A stretch of 32,946 bases of DNA from an uncultured Alphaproteobacteria bacterium (lineage in GTDB: Bacteria; Pseudomonadota; Alphaproteobacteria; Rhodobacterales; Rhodobacteraceae), in the NCBI GenBank assembly GCA_902524655.1, contig CABZEG010000020.1, positions 1 to 32,946 of the forward strand, in the 5' to 3' direction. The position numbers and the translations under genes are program-made. The notes under the pieces are model-generated. The model was not told the origin of the DNA, made no database searches, and saw only the letters and a list, made by a program, of their open reading frames with translations. This document shows, piece by piece, positions 1 to 6,962 of this stretch. Each line of letters starts with the position of its first letter. Position 1 is the stretch's first letter.

Positions 1-1
1 A

Positions 2-1684
2 GGAGATTCGGTCCTAGCTGAATTTCCCAGTGCTGTTAATGCTGTTGAGTGTGGAGTTGAGTTCCAAAAAGAGATAAAGAAAAGAAATAATTCTCACAAT
101 GAATCTGTAAAGCTGGAGTTTCGTCTCGGTATAAATATGGGAGATGTTGTAGCAAAAGATTCCAACCTCATAGGAGACGGTGTAAATATCGCCGCTAGGC
201 TAGAAGCTCTTGCCCAACCGAACGGAATATCAATATCAAAAAGCGTATACGACTTTGTTGTGCCAAAAACAAAAATGACTTTTAATGATCTGGGTGTGCA
301 AAAAGTTAAACAGAACGAATTCCATGCGTTCGATATACTTCTTGATCCATCTCAAAAGAGAACACTTAAAAATAAAAAAAGCAAAGGTTTTATGTCCATT
401 GGAGCAATTGCAGCTCTTTTAGTAATTGGCCTCTTGGTCTTTTCAACATCGAGTATATTTAAAGAAGATACGACTCAGGAAGAACAAGTCCAGAAAAACA
501 AAAACTCTCTGCCCACTATATTGGTTAAGCCATTTCAGACGTTGGGTTCAGATAACAGTTCCGTCGGAACAGCTTTAACCGAAGGCGTAATATCTATTTT
601 ATCAAAATATAATGGAATCAACGTTTTGTCCTCAAGCACCAGTTTTAATATATTAGAAGAAGATATAGGCGACGATGAGATCGGCAGAAAGTTTGGCGTA
701 AATTATTTGATAAAGGGTTCTGTACAAGCTTTTGGTGAACAAAATAGGTTAACCGTAGAACTTTATGACTTAAAAAAGAGAACAATATCTTGGTCAGATT
801 TGCTAGATTTTCAGCAAAAAGACATTTTTAAGGTTCAAGATGACTTGGGGACAAATTTACTGGTTGAACTACAAGTAAATATGGTTGAAGGCCAAAATGC
901 AAAAAAATGGTTGACGGAATTTGAGTCCTCAGAAGCTTATACTATTTTTCTCAATCACAGAAATGAATGGAGAAGATGGACACCTGAAGGCTATAATAAA
1001 CATTTAGAACTATTTGATAAGTTAAAAAAAATTTCAAGCAACCAATATGTTATGGAATATATCGAAGGTTGGACAATATATCAGAGGTTGCGTTTAGGTC
1101 TATCTCAAAACCGAGAAGAGGATATTGCACGTCTAGATTATATTTCTCAAAATATTATAGATACTAGAGGTAATGATGATGCGTACATGATGAGAGCGAA
1201 TGTAGAATTTATCTTTTTGTCAAAGGATTGCGATATAGCGATGGGCCACATTAATAAGGCGCTATCTATCAATAGTGCTAATCCAACTGTTTTAAATGTC
1301 GGCGCAAATATTTTGGAAAGGTGTGGATTAGCTGAAAAAGCTGTTGGTTACCGCTATGAGGCTCTTCGATTGATGCCAAATGATGTACAGCATATGGTAA
1401 AAATGCAGTTGGCCCCTCAGCTTTATATACTTGATCGAAAGGATGAAATAAAGACACTATTAAAGGATGTTCTAAACGATGAGTTCTCTAACAAGACATC
1501 GCTTCTTCTCATTCTTTATGCTGCTTTAGAGGCTGAAAGTGGTAATTTAGAAGAGGCTAAAAAGTTATTAGCAAGAGCTAATAAGGCAGGATTAAAAATA
1601 TCGAGGTTACAGAATTGGAAAAATGGGGAAATTTATCCTCTCATCAAGCCTTACTTAGATGAAATTGGTTATTTAAATCAATAG
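2..1684 (+). CDS. Class III adenylate/guanylate cyclase with TolB-like and TPR regions, 5' truncated
   Basis: The reading frame is open from base 2, so the gene begins before the window; the ATG at 137 is internal. The visible part is 560 residues. It starts in the C-terminal half of a class III nucleotide cyclase domain: GDSVLAEFPS holds a metal-binding Asp, and IGDGVNIAARLE (Asn62, Arg66) is the transition-state Asn/Arg motif. Cyclases of this family make cAMP or cGMP from ATP or GTP. One membrane helix follows (about residues 131-153). Next comes a TolB-like alpha/beta segment (about 172-295), then a helical C-terminus with TPR-like repeats containing ALSINSANPTVLNVGA and AGYRYEALRLMPND-type units. 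The cyclase/TolB/TPR arrangement is common in alphaproteobacteria and suggests a membrane-anchored signalling enzyme. The substrate (ATP or GTP) cannot be decided because the N-terminal half is missing. Confidence 0.9.
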   Translation, partial: GDSVLAEFPSAVNAVECGVEFQKEIKKRNNSHNESVKLEFRLGINMGDVVAKDSNLIGDGVNIAARLEALAQPNGISISKSVYDFVVPKTKMTFNDLGVQKVKQNEFHAFDILLDPSQKRTLKNKKSKGFMSIGAIAALLVIGLLVFSTSSIFKEDTTQEEQVQKNKNSLPTILVKPFQTLGSDNSSVGTALTEGVISILSKYNGINVLSSSTSFNILEEDIGDDEIGRKFGVNYLIKGSVQAFGEQNRLTVELYDLKKRTISWSDLLDFQQKDIFKVQDDLGTNLLVELQVNMVEGQNAKKWLTEFESSEAYTIFLNHRNEWRRWTPEGYNKHLELFDKLKKISSNQYVMEYIEGWTIYQRLRLGLSQNREEDIARLDYISQNIIDTRGNDDAYMMRANVEFIFLSKDCDIAMGHINKALSINSANPTVLNVGANILERCGLAEKAVGYRYEALRLMPNDVQHMVKMQLAPQLYILDRKDEIKTLLKDVLNDEFSNKTSLLLILYAALEAESGNLEEAKKLLARANKAGLKISRLQNWKNGEIYPLIKPYLDEIGYLNQ

Positions 1685-1762
1685 AAGCAGCGAATATATA
1701 AACTTTTATAGATTAGAAAACTTTTTGAATTGCGAATAGCAACGAAAAAAGTACCCTTTTAC

Positions 1763-1781
1763 ACCAAAGACCTACTTTGGT
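1763..1781 (-). terminator. Hairpin after microprotein copy A
   Basis: Arms ACCAAAG and CTTTGGT pair perfectly around a 5-nt loop, just downstream of the minus-strand stop at 1786. On the minus strand the hairpin is followed by a mixed stretch and then a run of six T about 12 nt later. It is therefore a poor intrinsic terminator, but it is placed as one for the microprotein gene. Confidence 0.3.
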
Positions 1782-1785
1782 ATCG

Positions 1786-1899
1786 CTACCTGTCATGTCT
1801 TTTTGTCTTCACCCTAACACGCTTTGGCTGTTTCTTTGGCTTTGCTCCAAGCTTTGTTAGAAGTAGGATGGTGGCTAATGTTGCTACGAAGATTATCAT
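1786..1899 (-). CDS. 37-aa membrane microprotein, copy A
   Basis: A short minus-strand frame (ATG 1899-1897, TAG 1788-1786) encodes MIIFVATLATILLLTKLGAK followed by a strongly basic tail (PKKQPKRVRVKTKRHDR). That is one membrane helix plus a cationic cytoplasmic tail. A second copy of exactly the same length lies at 6512-6625. In the first 20 codons all nucleotide differences between the copies are synonymous, which points to selection on the protein. No clear ribosome binding site is visible. A perfect 7-bp hairpin (1763-1781) follows the stop on the minus strand. Function is unknown; it is not a family I recognise. It sits just before the 45-bp repeat and the polymerase-like gene at 2110, so it may belong to the same mobile element. 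Confidence 0.6.
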   Translation of the reverse strand: MIIFVATLATILLLTKLGAKPKKQPKRVRVKTKRHDR

Positions 1900-1971
1900 A
1901 CTTTATAATGTAGTAGCCGTTGGTGCTTTTACAAGAGACTGGTAACCACTTTTGACTACTATCTTCATACT

Positions 1972-2016
1972 AAAACAAGGATAATCTAAAAAACCTATTG
2001 GTAATGGAAGAAGTGT
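1972..2016. repeat. 45-bp repeat, copy A (partner at 5777-5821)
   Basis: The stretch starting AAAACAAGGATAATCTAAAA and ending GGAAGAAGTGT matches 5777-5821 at 41 of 45 positions in the same orientation. Copy A lies between microprotein copy A and the polymerase-like gene at 2110. Copy B lies before the broken Sel1 gene and microprotein copy B. I read the pair as remnants of the end or control region of two related mobile elements. Confidence 0.6.
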
Positions 2017-2109
2017 AACTAGAAGTGAATATTATCTATTGATATGAATATTATAAGAGTACTTAATATTTAGTATTTATAGCATCTTAGTGACCTATTA
2101 TATTAAGTT

Positions 2110-3588
2110 ATGGTTACTAGAGACTATAACTATTCAAGACCTTTAGATGTCCATAGGTGGAGTTGTTATACTGAAACCAACACATTCGTGAACTCTATAT
2201 ATGAGCAGTATTTCCTAACTGATACAGCCAACAAAACTATACGTAAGAAACTACTTAAAGTAGTACTCCTAGATCTCTATGTAGCATGGATAGATGATCC
2301 TAACTTATGCATAGGCGTTCATATGTCTCCCAATGCGTATAGTGATGGGACAGTCTTCTCTAAAGGTAAGAGCAGATATAACGAACTGCATATTAAAGAT
2401 ACTATCATTCAAGTCATCCATAGGCTCAAAGATGTAGGGCTAATAGGGTTTAAAGAAGGTTATGAAGGTAGTTCTGAGTATGGAGGGCGTACATCACGCA
2501 TATGGGCTTATGAGCGCCTTGTAGAAGCATTTGAGACTGCACAATTTGGTTATTTTGATATCAATTATATTGAGAATAAAGAAGTTATTATCCTACGTGA
2601 TAGTAACAAAAGGAATGTTGAATATGAGACAACAAAGCAAACAGAGGAGATGGCTGAAATTGTACGAGCTTACAACACTCTTTTAGCTAAAACATTCATA
2701 GATATCCCTGACATGAATAAGCCCATGTTAGAGATCAAAGAAAAGAACTCTGATAGAACAAGATATGTCAACATTACCCATCACGGTAAGTTTACCCATA
2801 GAGTGTTTAACAATAGTTCATGGGATCAAGGGGGACGTTTCTATGGAGGGTTCTGGCAGCAAATAGATGGGATACTAAGAAGCCGTATCTACATGAATGA
2901 TAAACCAACTGTTGAAATAGACTTCTCTGGTCTACACGTCATTCTTGCTTATACACGAGTAGGTGAAGACTACTGGGGAATTACAGATGAAGATCCCTAC
3001 AACATCCCAATAGAGGGTATAGAGTACCCTGATCATGCACGAGATGTAATAAAACAACTTACTTTGCTCGCATTTAATGCGTCTGACAAACCCAGTTTAT
3101 TCAAAGCATTTAGATCGGAGTTTGACTATAAAAACTATTCAGTGCGTTATTCCTTTCCTGATGAAAAGCTATCTGAAATATTACAGAGTATTAAGGAGAA
3201 ACATCCACTGATTAAGGATCTCATTAATACTGGCGCAGGGTTAGAATTAATGAATATAGATAGTAAAATAGCTGAATATGTCATCAAAGATTTTGTTGAA
3301 ACAGATACACCTATTCTGACCGTACATGATAGTTTTATTGTTCCTTTTGGCGAAGAAGACAGGCTTGAGAAACTGATGAAGGAAGCCTTTGTATATGTCA
3401 CGAATAAAAACAAAACAAAGGTGAAGTTTAACAAAAATCTTACTCTTGGTCAGGTCAATCAAGCAAAGTACAGCACAGGACCTGATAGAGATTATTACTT
3501 AGATAGCATGCATGCTGTGAATGAGAGTGTTGCTACAGAAGGATATAGTAAGAGGTTGGAAAGGCACAGAAGACATTATTTAAATTAA
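2110..3588 (+). CDS. Stand-alone polymerase-palm protein (family A DNA polymerase / single-subunit RNA polymerase-like)
   Basis: 492 residues. The N-terminal ~150 residues are helical (possible winged-helix around GKSRYNELHIKDTIIQVIHR, 86-105). The C-terminal half carries three blocks in the order expected of a family A polymerase palm. Motif A-like is EIDFSGLHVILAY with Asp271. Motif B-like is RDVIKQLTLLAFN with Arg311 and Lys315. Motif C-like is TVHDSFIVP with His406 and Asp407. HDSF is closer to the T7 RNA polymerase form than to the HDE of DNA polymerase I. No exonuclease domain is visible. The polymerase assignment is my inference from motif order. I know similar proteins from alphaproteobacterial mobile regions only as hypothetical proteins. 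A decayed relative lies at 7654-9009. The ATG at 2110 has no clear ribosome binding site. Polymerase, primase-like or replication-initiation roles are all possible. Confidence 0.75.
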   Translation: MVTRDYNYSRPLDVHRWSCYTETNTFVNSIYEQYFLTDTANKTIRKKLLKVVLLDLYVAWIDDPNLCIGVHMSPNAYSDGTVFSKGKSRYNELHIKDTIIQVIHRLKDVGLIGFKEGYEGSSEYGGRTSRIWAYERLVEAFETAQFGYFDINYIENKEVIILRDSNKRNVEYETTKQTEEMAEIVRAYNTLLAKTFIDIPDMNKPMLEIKEKNSDRTRYVNITHHGKFTHRVFNNSSWDQGGRFYGGFWQQIDGILRSRIYMNDKPTVEIDFSGLHVILAYTRVGEDYWGITDEDPYNIPIEGIEYPDHARDVIKQLTLLAFNASDKPSLFKAFRSEFDYKNYSVRYSFPDEKLSEILQSIKEKHPLIKDLINTGAGLELMNIDSKIAEYVIKDFVETDTPILTVHDSFIVPFGEEDRLEKLMKEAFVYVTNKNKTKVKFNKNLTLGQVNQAKYSTGPDRDYYLDSMHAVNESVATEGYSKRLERHRRHYLN

Positions 3589-3605
3589 AAGCCGAAATAA
3601 TATAT

Positions 3606-3637
3606 TTGACAAATAAAAATAAAACAACTTTTATGAT
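3606..3637 (+). promoter_or_regulatory. Possible promoter of the 90-aa protein
   Basis: A perfect TTGACA (3606-3611) is followed 20 nt later by TATGAT (3632-3637), 25 nt before the start codon at 3662. The spacer is longer than the usual 16-18 nt, so the pair may be weak or partly fortuitous. Confidence 0.35.
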
Positions 3638-3661
3638 CTCTTGAAACAAATGGAGGACTAA

Positions 3662-3934
3662 ATGTTCGTATCTTTTACAGATTGGGAATTTGACGGAAAT
3701 GTAGATAATGCAGTTGAAGGCATCAAAGGTTTTTGGCCTGAGATGCAAAAGTATGGTGCAGTCAATACACGATGTACGGTCACGGGAGAAAATACACTTA
3801 GAACTATGACGCTCTGGAGTAGCAAAGAATTGCTGGAAGAAAACGTAGACAAAGTGAGAGCCGCAGCTGGTTCGGCTGCAGGTATGACAGTAACAAGTGG
3901 TATGACTGGTCCACTCGCAGTCGAACTTGACTAA
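3662..3934 (+). CDS. Small dimeric alpha/beta-barrel-like protein (90 aa)
   Basis: The ATG follows a strong GGAGG site (TGGAGGACTA). The protein opens with a beta strand (MFVSFTDWEF), has a helix (VDNAVEGIKGFWPEM), two further strands (NTRCTVTG, LRTMTLW) and a second helix (KELLEENVDKVRAAAG). This is the pattern of the ferredoxin-like, antibiotic-monooxygenase (ABM) fold. There are no obvious catalytic residues. It is a soluble single-gene unit with a possible promoter upstream and a hairpin downstream (3991-4015). Two further small proteins with similar organisation lie at 11443 and 13766. Biological role unknown; the fold call is inferred from the predicted strand and helix order. Confidence 0.75.
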   Translation: MFVSFTDWEFDGNVDNAVEGIKGFWPEMQKYGAVNTRCTVTGENTLRTMTLWSSKELLEENVDKVRAAAGSAAGMTVTSGMTGPLAVELD

Positions 3935-3990
3935 TCTAAATACATTTTAACCAAGATATAATGCCTAGAGGATAATACATCAGTTAATTT

Positions 3991-4015
3991 ATGGTCGGGC
4001 TTTTGGCCTGACCAT
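3991..4015 (+). terminator. Stem-loop downstream of the 90-aa protein gene
   Basis: ATGGTCGGGC and GCCTGACCAT form a 10-bp stem with one G-U pair and a 5-nt loop (TTTTG), 57 nt after the stop at 3934. A downstream T-run is lacking, so this is a terminator-like or transcript-stabilising hairpin rather than a textbook intrinsic terminator. Confidence 0.45.
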
Positions 4016-4148
4016 AATCACTAACGCTAAACCTATCTTCAGACTTAAGTTAAAACTCGCTGAGTTCTCTTCTCTAACTATTCTGTAAAGTTCTGTCAGC
4101 TGTTAGAAGAGGCTCTGTATGACTCTTGAAATGCCTCTCAAGCTCCCC

Positions 4149-4171
4149 ATCTGATGCACACTTCAAGAACA
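4149..4171. repeat. Dispersed short repeat with CTGCTGCACAC core, divergent copy
   Basis: CATCTGATGCACACTTCAAG followed by AACA resembles 4771-4795 and, more weakly, 11808-11831 and 14219-14243. It also resembles the reverse complements at 5203-5220 and 5815-5832. On the minus strand, 4180-4074 stays open and reads FLKCASDGELERHF and onward to a TAG. This may be a gene-end relic, but I do not recognise it. Confidence 0.4.
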
Positions 4172-4273
4172 AATTTATTATATACTAACCCAATGAATTG
4201 AAAAGTGGACAAAGATGCAAAAGTGTTGCCTAATACCATTAGTTCAATAAATAAACTAAAAAAGGAGAGCAGA

Positions 4274-4630
4274 ATGAACGTAGATCAAGTACTTGTAGCA
4301 GCTAATAATAGAATACACGATGTGTATAAAACACTTTATGTATCGATAGCTAGCTATTTGATAATTATTATCGGTTTAACAGTATCAAACTCTGGCGAGG
4401 TAGACTTAATCTGTTCTGTTATTGCGGTTGCAATTGCTATTGTACAAATCGCTGCGGGAGACGGTGCTATCAAAGATATTGAAGCTTTAAGAAATGATAT
4501 GCCAAAGGAAATGCAAAATTCAAATTTTGCAGAAAGCTGGCGGTCACAGCCGGTTGGACTTTTTAGGTTATTGAATTTAATTGTGCCAATAGCTGTAAGT
4601 GGGGCAACTCTGATAACGATTTATAATTAA
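4274..4630 (+). CDS. Small membrane protein, three or four helices (118 aa)
   Basis: I start the gene at the ATG of 4274 because AAAGGAGAG lies just upstream; the frame is open further 5' but has no ribosome binding site there. Hydrophobic segments are visible near residues 22-38 (VSIASYLIIIIGLTV), 45-63 (LICSVIAVAIAIVQIAAG) and 98-115 (LLNLIVPIAVSGATLIT). A charged loop with KDIEALRNDMPKEMQ lies between the second and third. No family is recognised. The gene is isolated between decayed repeat DNA on both sides, and an imperfect hairpin (4645-4694) follows it. Confidence 0.65.
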   Translation: MNVDQVLVAANNRIHDVYKTLYVSIASYLIIIIGLTVSNSGEVDLICSVIAVAIAIVQIAAGDGAIKDIEALRNDMPKEMQNSNFAESWRSQPVGLFRLLNLIVPIAVSGATLITIYN

Positions 4631-4644
4631 TTCAATTTAAATAT

Positions 4645-4694
4645 GAGTGGCATTTTCAATGTTAGTGGTCTTAACTATCATTTGAGGGCCACTC
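4645..4694 (+). terminator. Terminator-like inverted repeat after the 118-aa membrane protein
   Basis: GAGTGGC (4645-4651) and GCCACTC (4688-4694) are perfect complements flanked by ATAT/ATAT, separated by 36 nt and followed by TAATATTTTTAAAG. The long loop makes it weaker than a canonical terminator. Confidence 0.35.
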
Positions 4695-4770
4695 TAATAT
4701 TTTTAAAGTAAAAATGTTCCGTTAGAAAACGGTTTTTGTTAATACTGAAAATATAAGAAAACTAACACCC

Positions 4771-4795
4771 TATCTGCTGCACACTCCAAGAACAT
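4771..4795. repeat. Dispersed short repeat, best copy
   Basis: TATCTGCTGCACACTCCAAG followed by AACAT. About 55 nt further on are a duplicated GGTAGACAAA block (4829-4850) and then the tRNA-Leu scar at 4946. The same order (repeat, GAGGGGTAGAC, tRNA 3' end) recurs at 14219-14451. Confidence 0.5.
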
Positions 4796-4945
4796 ACTAC
4801 GTGCATACCCCTAGTGGTCTTGCAGAGGGGTAGACAAAACGGTAGACAAATATGTGCGTCTTGACATGAACTACACTTTGCCTAACATATTGATATTGCT
4901 TACTTTGATGTAGTCATTGGTGCATGTACGGAGCAATTAACTCTC

Positions 4946-4991
4946 TCCTTGGGCACCATTATAATTAACTGATAGCTTATGTACGTGGCTT
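4946..4991. repeat. tRNA-Leu 3'-end scar, direct repeat A (possible att site)
   Basis: TCCTTGGGCACCA is the 3' acceptor end of an alphaproteobacterial tRNA-Leu. The 23 nt at 4946-4968 match 14429-14451 at 22 positions, and the next 23 nt match at 17. Only a T-arm-like GAG...CTC remains upstream, so there is no tRNA here. It is followed within 60 nt by an integrase relic (5024). This is the arrangement left when an element integrates into a tRNA 3' end. Confidence 0.65.
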
Positions 4992-5023
4992 TAATGGAAC
5001 TTAGTCAAGGAGGGTAGACCAAA

Positions 5024-5200
5024 ATGAAGCATATACATTCCAAAAACATGGAATATTTTATTTTTCAAAGCGTGTGCCGTCAGATTCAAGAGAACTATAC
5101 AGAGTTAGTCGTTTAACCTATTCGCTTAAAACTAAATGTTTAAAATTAGCTAAGACTAAGGTCAGGGATGCCATTCATAAGTTAGAGATGTTTGGGTTGC
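5024..5200 (+). pseudogene. Tyrosine integrase relic, N-terminal fragment
   Basis: The ATG at 5024 is preceded by AAGGAGGGTAGACC and begins MKHIHSKNMEYFIFQSVC, then RQIQENYTELVV and a stop. This resembles the arm-binding start of phage-type integrases (short basic N-terminus, aromatic strand, then R-V-P-like turn). One frame over, the homology continues as RLTYSLKTKCLKLAKTKVRD then AIHKLEMF, matching the usual slrTkd...A...a..l segment. A frameshift therefore separates the two parts, and the catalytic domain (R..H-R-Y) is absent. The fragment ends where the dispersed repeat (5203-5220) begins. Assignment rests on pattern and position next to a tRNA end. Confidence 0.5.
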
Positions 5201-5202
5201 AA

Positions 5203-5220
5203 GGTGTGCAGCAGATGGGG
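5203..5220. repeat. Dispersed short repeat, inverted copy
   Basis: GGTGTGCAGCAGATGGGG is the reverse complement of the core seen at 4149 and 4771. It lies exactly where the integrase relic loses its homology. Confidence 0.45.
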
Positions 5221-5232
5221 GTTTTATATCAT

Positions 5233-5673
5233 CTACCTTATAGCTTCTTTGTAATAAATAAGACCCTTCATAGTATCATTACCCCAAGAGGTTTTTCCAA
5301 CTTGTCTCATTCCCATCTTATTATAGAAACCGATAGCCTTATGATTGGTAGTTCTAACGGATAGATAGAGGTTGGTATCTATCATTTTGAAGAACTCTTC
5401 AAATATTTTCGTAGCGTGACCTTTACCTCTTTCATTAGATATCATCTGGTGAATGATACCTTCACCTCTTTCTGCATAAACTTTAGAGTTGTTACTTACT
5501 CTGGTTCTTCGTTTGTAAATGTTATAGGTAAGAACAACTCCATCCTCAAATATACATCTTCCCTCTTCTATTACTCTTTTGAGCTTATCAGTTCTTACAT
5601 GAGGAAACCAAACCTTATACTTTTGATAATATGAATATACTTTTTCGAAATCATCTAATGTAGCGTGGTTCAT
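5233..5673 (-). CDS. GNAT-family N-acetyltransferase
   Basis: 146 residues. The acetyl-CoA binding segment is visible: IIHQMISNERGKGHATKIFE, where the family's R/Q-x-x-G-x-G/A appears as ERGKGHA. It is followed by the LYLSVRTTNHKAIGFYNKMG block typical of the GNAT C-terminal strand-helix-strand. Such enzymes transfer an acetyl group from acetyl-CoA to an amine on a small molecule or protein; the substrate is not predictable. The gene is alone on the minus strand inside the mobile zone, with its 3' end against the integrase relic. Compact GNATs of this kind are frequent cargo in phage and integrative elements. Confidence 0.85.
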   Translation of the reverse strand: MNHATLDDFEKVYSYYQKYKVWFPHVRTDKLKRVIEEGRCIFEDGVVLTYNIYKRRTRVSNNSKVYAERGEGIIHQMISNERGKGHATKIFEEFFKMIDTNLYLSVRTTNHKAIGFYNKMGMRQVGKTSWGNDTMKGLIYYKEAIR

Positions 5674-5776
5674 AGTATAGACATATGCCTATACAAGTTT
5701 TATTCAAATATTTTGTAGCAGGTATTGGGCCTTCTATAACTTAGTTGCAAACATTTTTCCGTACCGCTTTAATGTC

Positions 5777-5821
5777 AAAATAAGGATAATCTAAAAAATC
5801 TATTGGTCATGGAAGAGGTGT
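5777..5821. repeat. 45-bp repeat, copy B (partner at 1972-2016)
   Basis: Begins AAAATAAGGATAATCTAAAA and ends GGAAGAGGTGT, with 41 of 45 bases identical to copy A. It runs directly into an inverted copy of the dispersed repeat (5815-5832). Confidence 0.6.
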
Positions 5822-5832
5822 GCAGTAGATGG
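5815..5832. repeat. Dispersed short repeat, inverted copy
   Basis: GAGGTGTGCAGTAGATGG matches the inverted copy at 5203-5220 except at a few positions. Confidence 0.4.
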
Positions 5833-5908
5833 ACTGTTTTTGTAATGGTCTTCAAAACTTTATCATGAGATGCTTCTCAAAATTGAAAACGGAAGATATT
5901 ATTCCACT

Positions 5909-6503
5909 ATGAGATTTACAGTAATATTATTTTCCTTTCTTATTTTTTGTTTGGAGGCTACGATATAAGTCGGGGTAGTGAACTGCAAAGAGCCGCTGCT
6001 GCATATAAAGAGGGTGATTATGACACCGCTTTGCAGATATTTATACCATTAGCAGAAAAGGGAGATATAATTGCGCAATTTAATTTGGCGAAGATGTATC
6101 GTAAGGGAAGAGGCATTCCCAAAGATTATAAGACTGCTGTAAAATAGTTTACCCTTTCCGCTGAACAAGGCAGCGCTGAAGCGCAATATCATCTGGGGGT
6201 TGCACACAGTTTCGGACTCGGCGTAGTGCCTGACTATAAAATCGCGTTGAAATGGTTTAATAGGTCCGCGGAACAAGGTAATACGTTTTCTCAGTATCAT
6301 CTGTCTAGGCTATTTTTTTAGGGAATGGGGTTCCAGAAGATAAAGTGTATGCGCACATGTGGGCAAATCTAGCTTCCTCAAGTGGATTTGAAATGGCTCA
6401 ACAACTTCGTCAACTACTCACAGAGAAAATGACCTCACATCAAATAGAGAGGGCCCAAGAATTAGCCAGACAATGCTTTAAGAAGAATTATAAAAGATGT
6501 TAG
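5909..6503 (+). pseudogene. Sel1-repeat (TPR-like) secreted protein, broken
   Basis: Joined across frames, this is a typical small Sel1 protein. A signal peptide (MRFTVILFSFLIF) is followed by repeats such as GDIIAQFNLAKMYRKGRGIP, GSAEAQYHLGVAHSFGLGV and GNTFSQYHLSRLF. The usual C-terminus (GVPEDKVYAHMWANLASSSG, then MTSHQIERAQELARQC) ends at TAG 6501-6503. Three lesions are visible: an indel in the T-run at about 5943-5948, TAG at 6145-6147 where AVKWF is expected, and an extra T in the run at about 6313-6319. Intact relatives mediate protein-protein contacts in the periplasm. Two lesions sit in homopolymers and could be sequencing errors, but the nonsense codon is not in a run. Confidence 0.8.
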
Positions 6504-6511
6504 AAAACTAA

Positions 6512-6625
6512 CTACTTATTACCTTTTTTCGCCTTCACTCTGACACGCCTTAGTTGTTGCTTTGCCTTTGCTCCGAGCTTTGTTAAAAGCAGGATTGTGG
6601 CTAATGTTGCTACGAATATTATCAT
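6512..6625 (-). CDS. 37-aa membrane microprotein, copy B
   Basis: ATG 6625-6623, TAG 6514-6512. The first 20 residues are identical to copy A at 1786-1899, with six synonymous third-position or Leu-codon changes. The tail differs but stays basic (AKQQLRRVRVKAKKGNK). Length is the same, 37 residues. DNA similarity extends about 40 nt upstream of the start and stops near the stop codon. One membrane helix with a positive C-terminal tail is predicted. Function unknown; a toxin-like or membrane-modulating peptide is only one possibility. Confidence 0.6.
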   Translation of the reverse strand: MIIFVATLATILLLTKLGAKAKQQLRRVRVKAKKGNK

Positions 6626-6668
6626 ATTTTATATGTAGTAGGCCTTGGTACTTTTACAAGTTATTTGG

Positions 6669-6962
6669 CTACTCTTTATCTTCGGCAACCCAAGTACGGC
6701 ATACATTTTGAATGTTGGAAGTTAGAAAAACATTCGTGAAGCAATAAAATACCTTCTTGTCATATTTTATAATATTAATAAAGGAATTGCCTGATATTTG
6801 TTGTTGAAATACTTCCCCGTTAGACAACACAACTTCAATGTCACTTTGTGATATTTCAACGTACTTTCCCTCTTTCTCTTTTTTGATTGAATATGTTTTT
6901 GCAAAGCTGAAAGATGTAAAGATTAGAGTAAGCACTGATGTCAGTAGCAAAAGCTTGTTCAT
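6669..6962 (-). CDS. Small secreted protein of unknown function
   Basis: 97 residues. A Sec signal peptide is clear: MNKLLLLTSVLTLIFTSFSFA then cleavage before KTYSIKK. The mature part is about 76 residues, beta-rich, with two cysteines (YCFTN and VCRTW) that could form a disulfide in the periplasm. GGGAG (read GGGAGAATAAAT on the minus strand) precedes the ATG. No family recognised. It is the only intact periplasmic protein gene in this part of the mobile zone and lies next to microprotein copy B in the same orientation, 44 nt upstream of it, so the two could share a transcript. Confidence 0.65.
   Translation of the reverse strand: MNKLLLLTSVLTLIFTSFSFAKTYSIKKEKEGKYVEISQSDIEVVLSNGEVFQQQISGNSFINIIKYDKKVFYCFTNVFLTSNIQNVCRTWVAEDKE

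Noticed and set aside
1730-1945. Plus-strand frame of 71 codons (TTG start)
   Set aside because: It is the antisense of the 37-aa microprotein and its flank. The minus-strand reading explains the synonymous differences between copies; the plus reading is not preserved at 6530-6660.
5074-5364. Plus-strand frame of 96 codons starting at GTG 5074
   Set aside because: Only its first ~40 codons belong to the integrase relic; the remainder is antisense to the GNAT gene.
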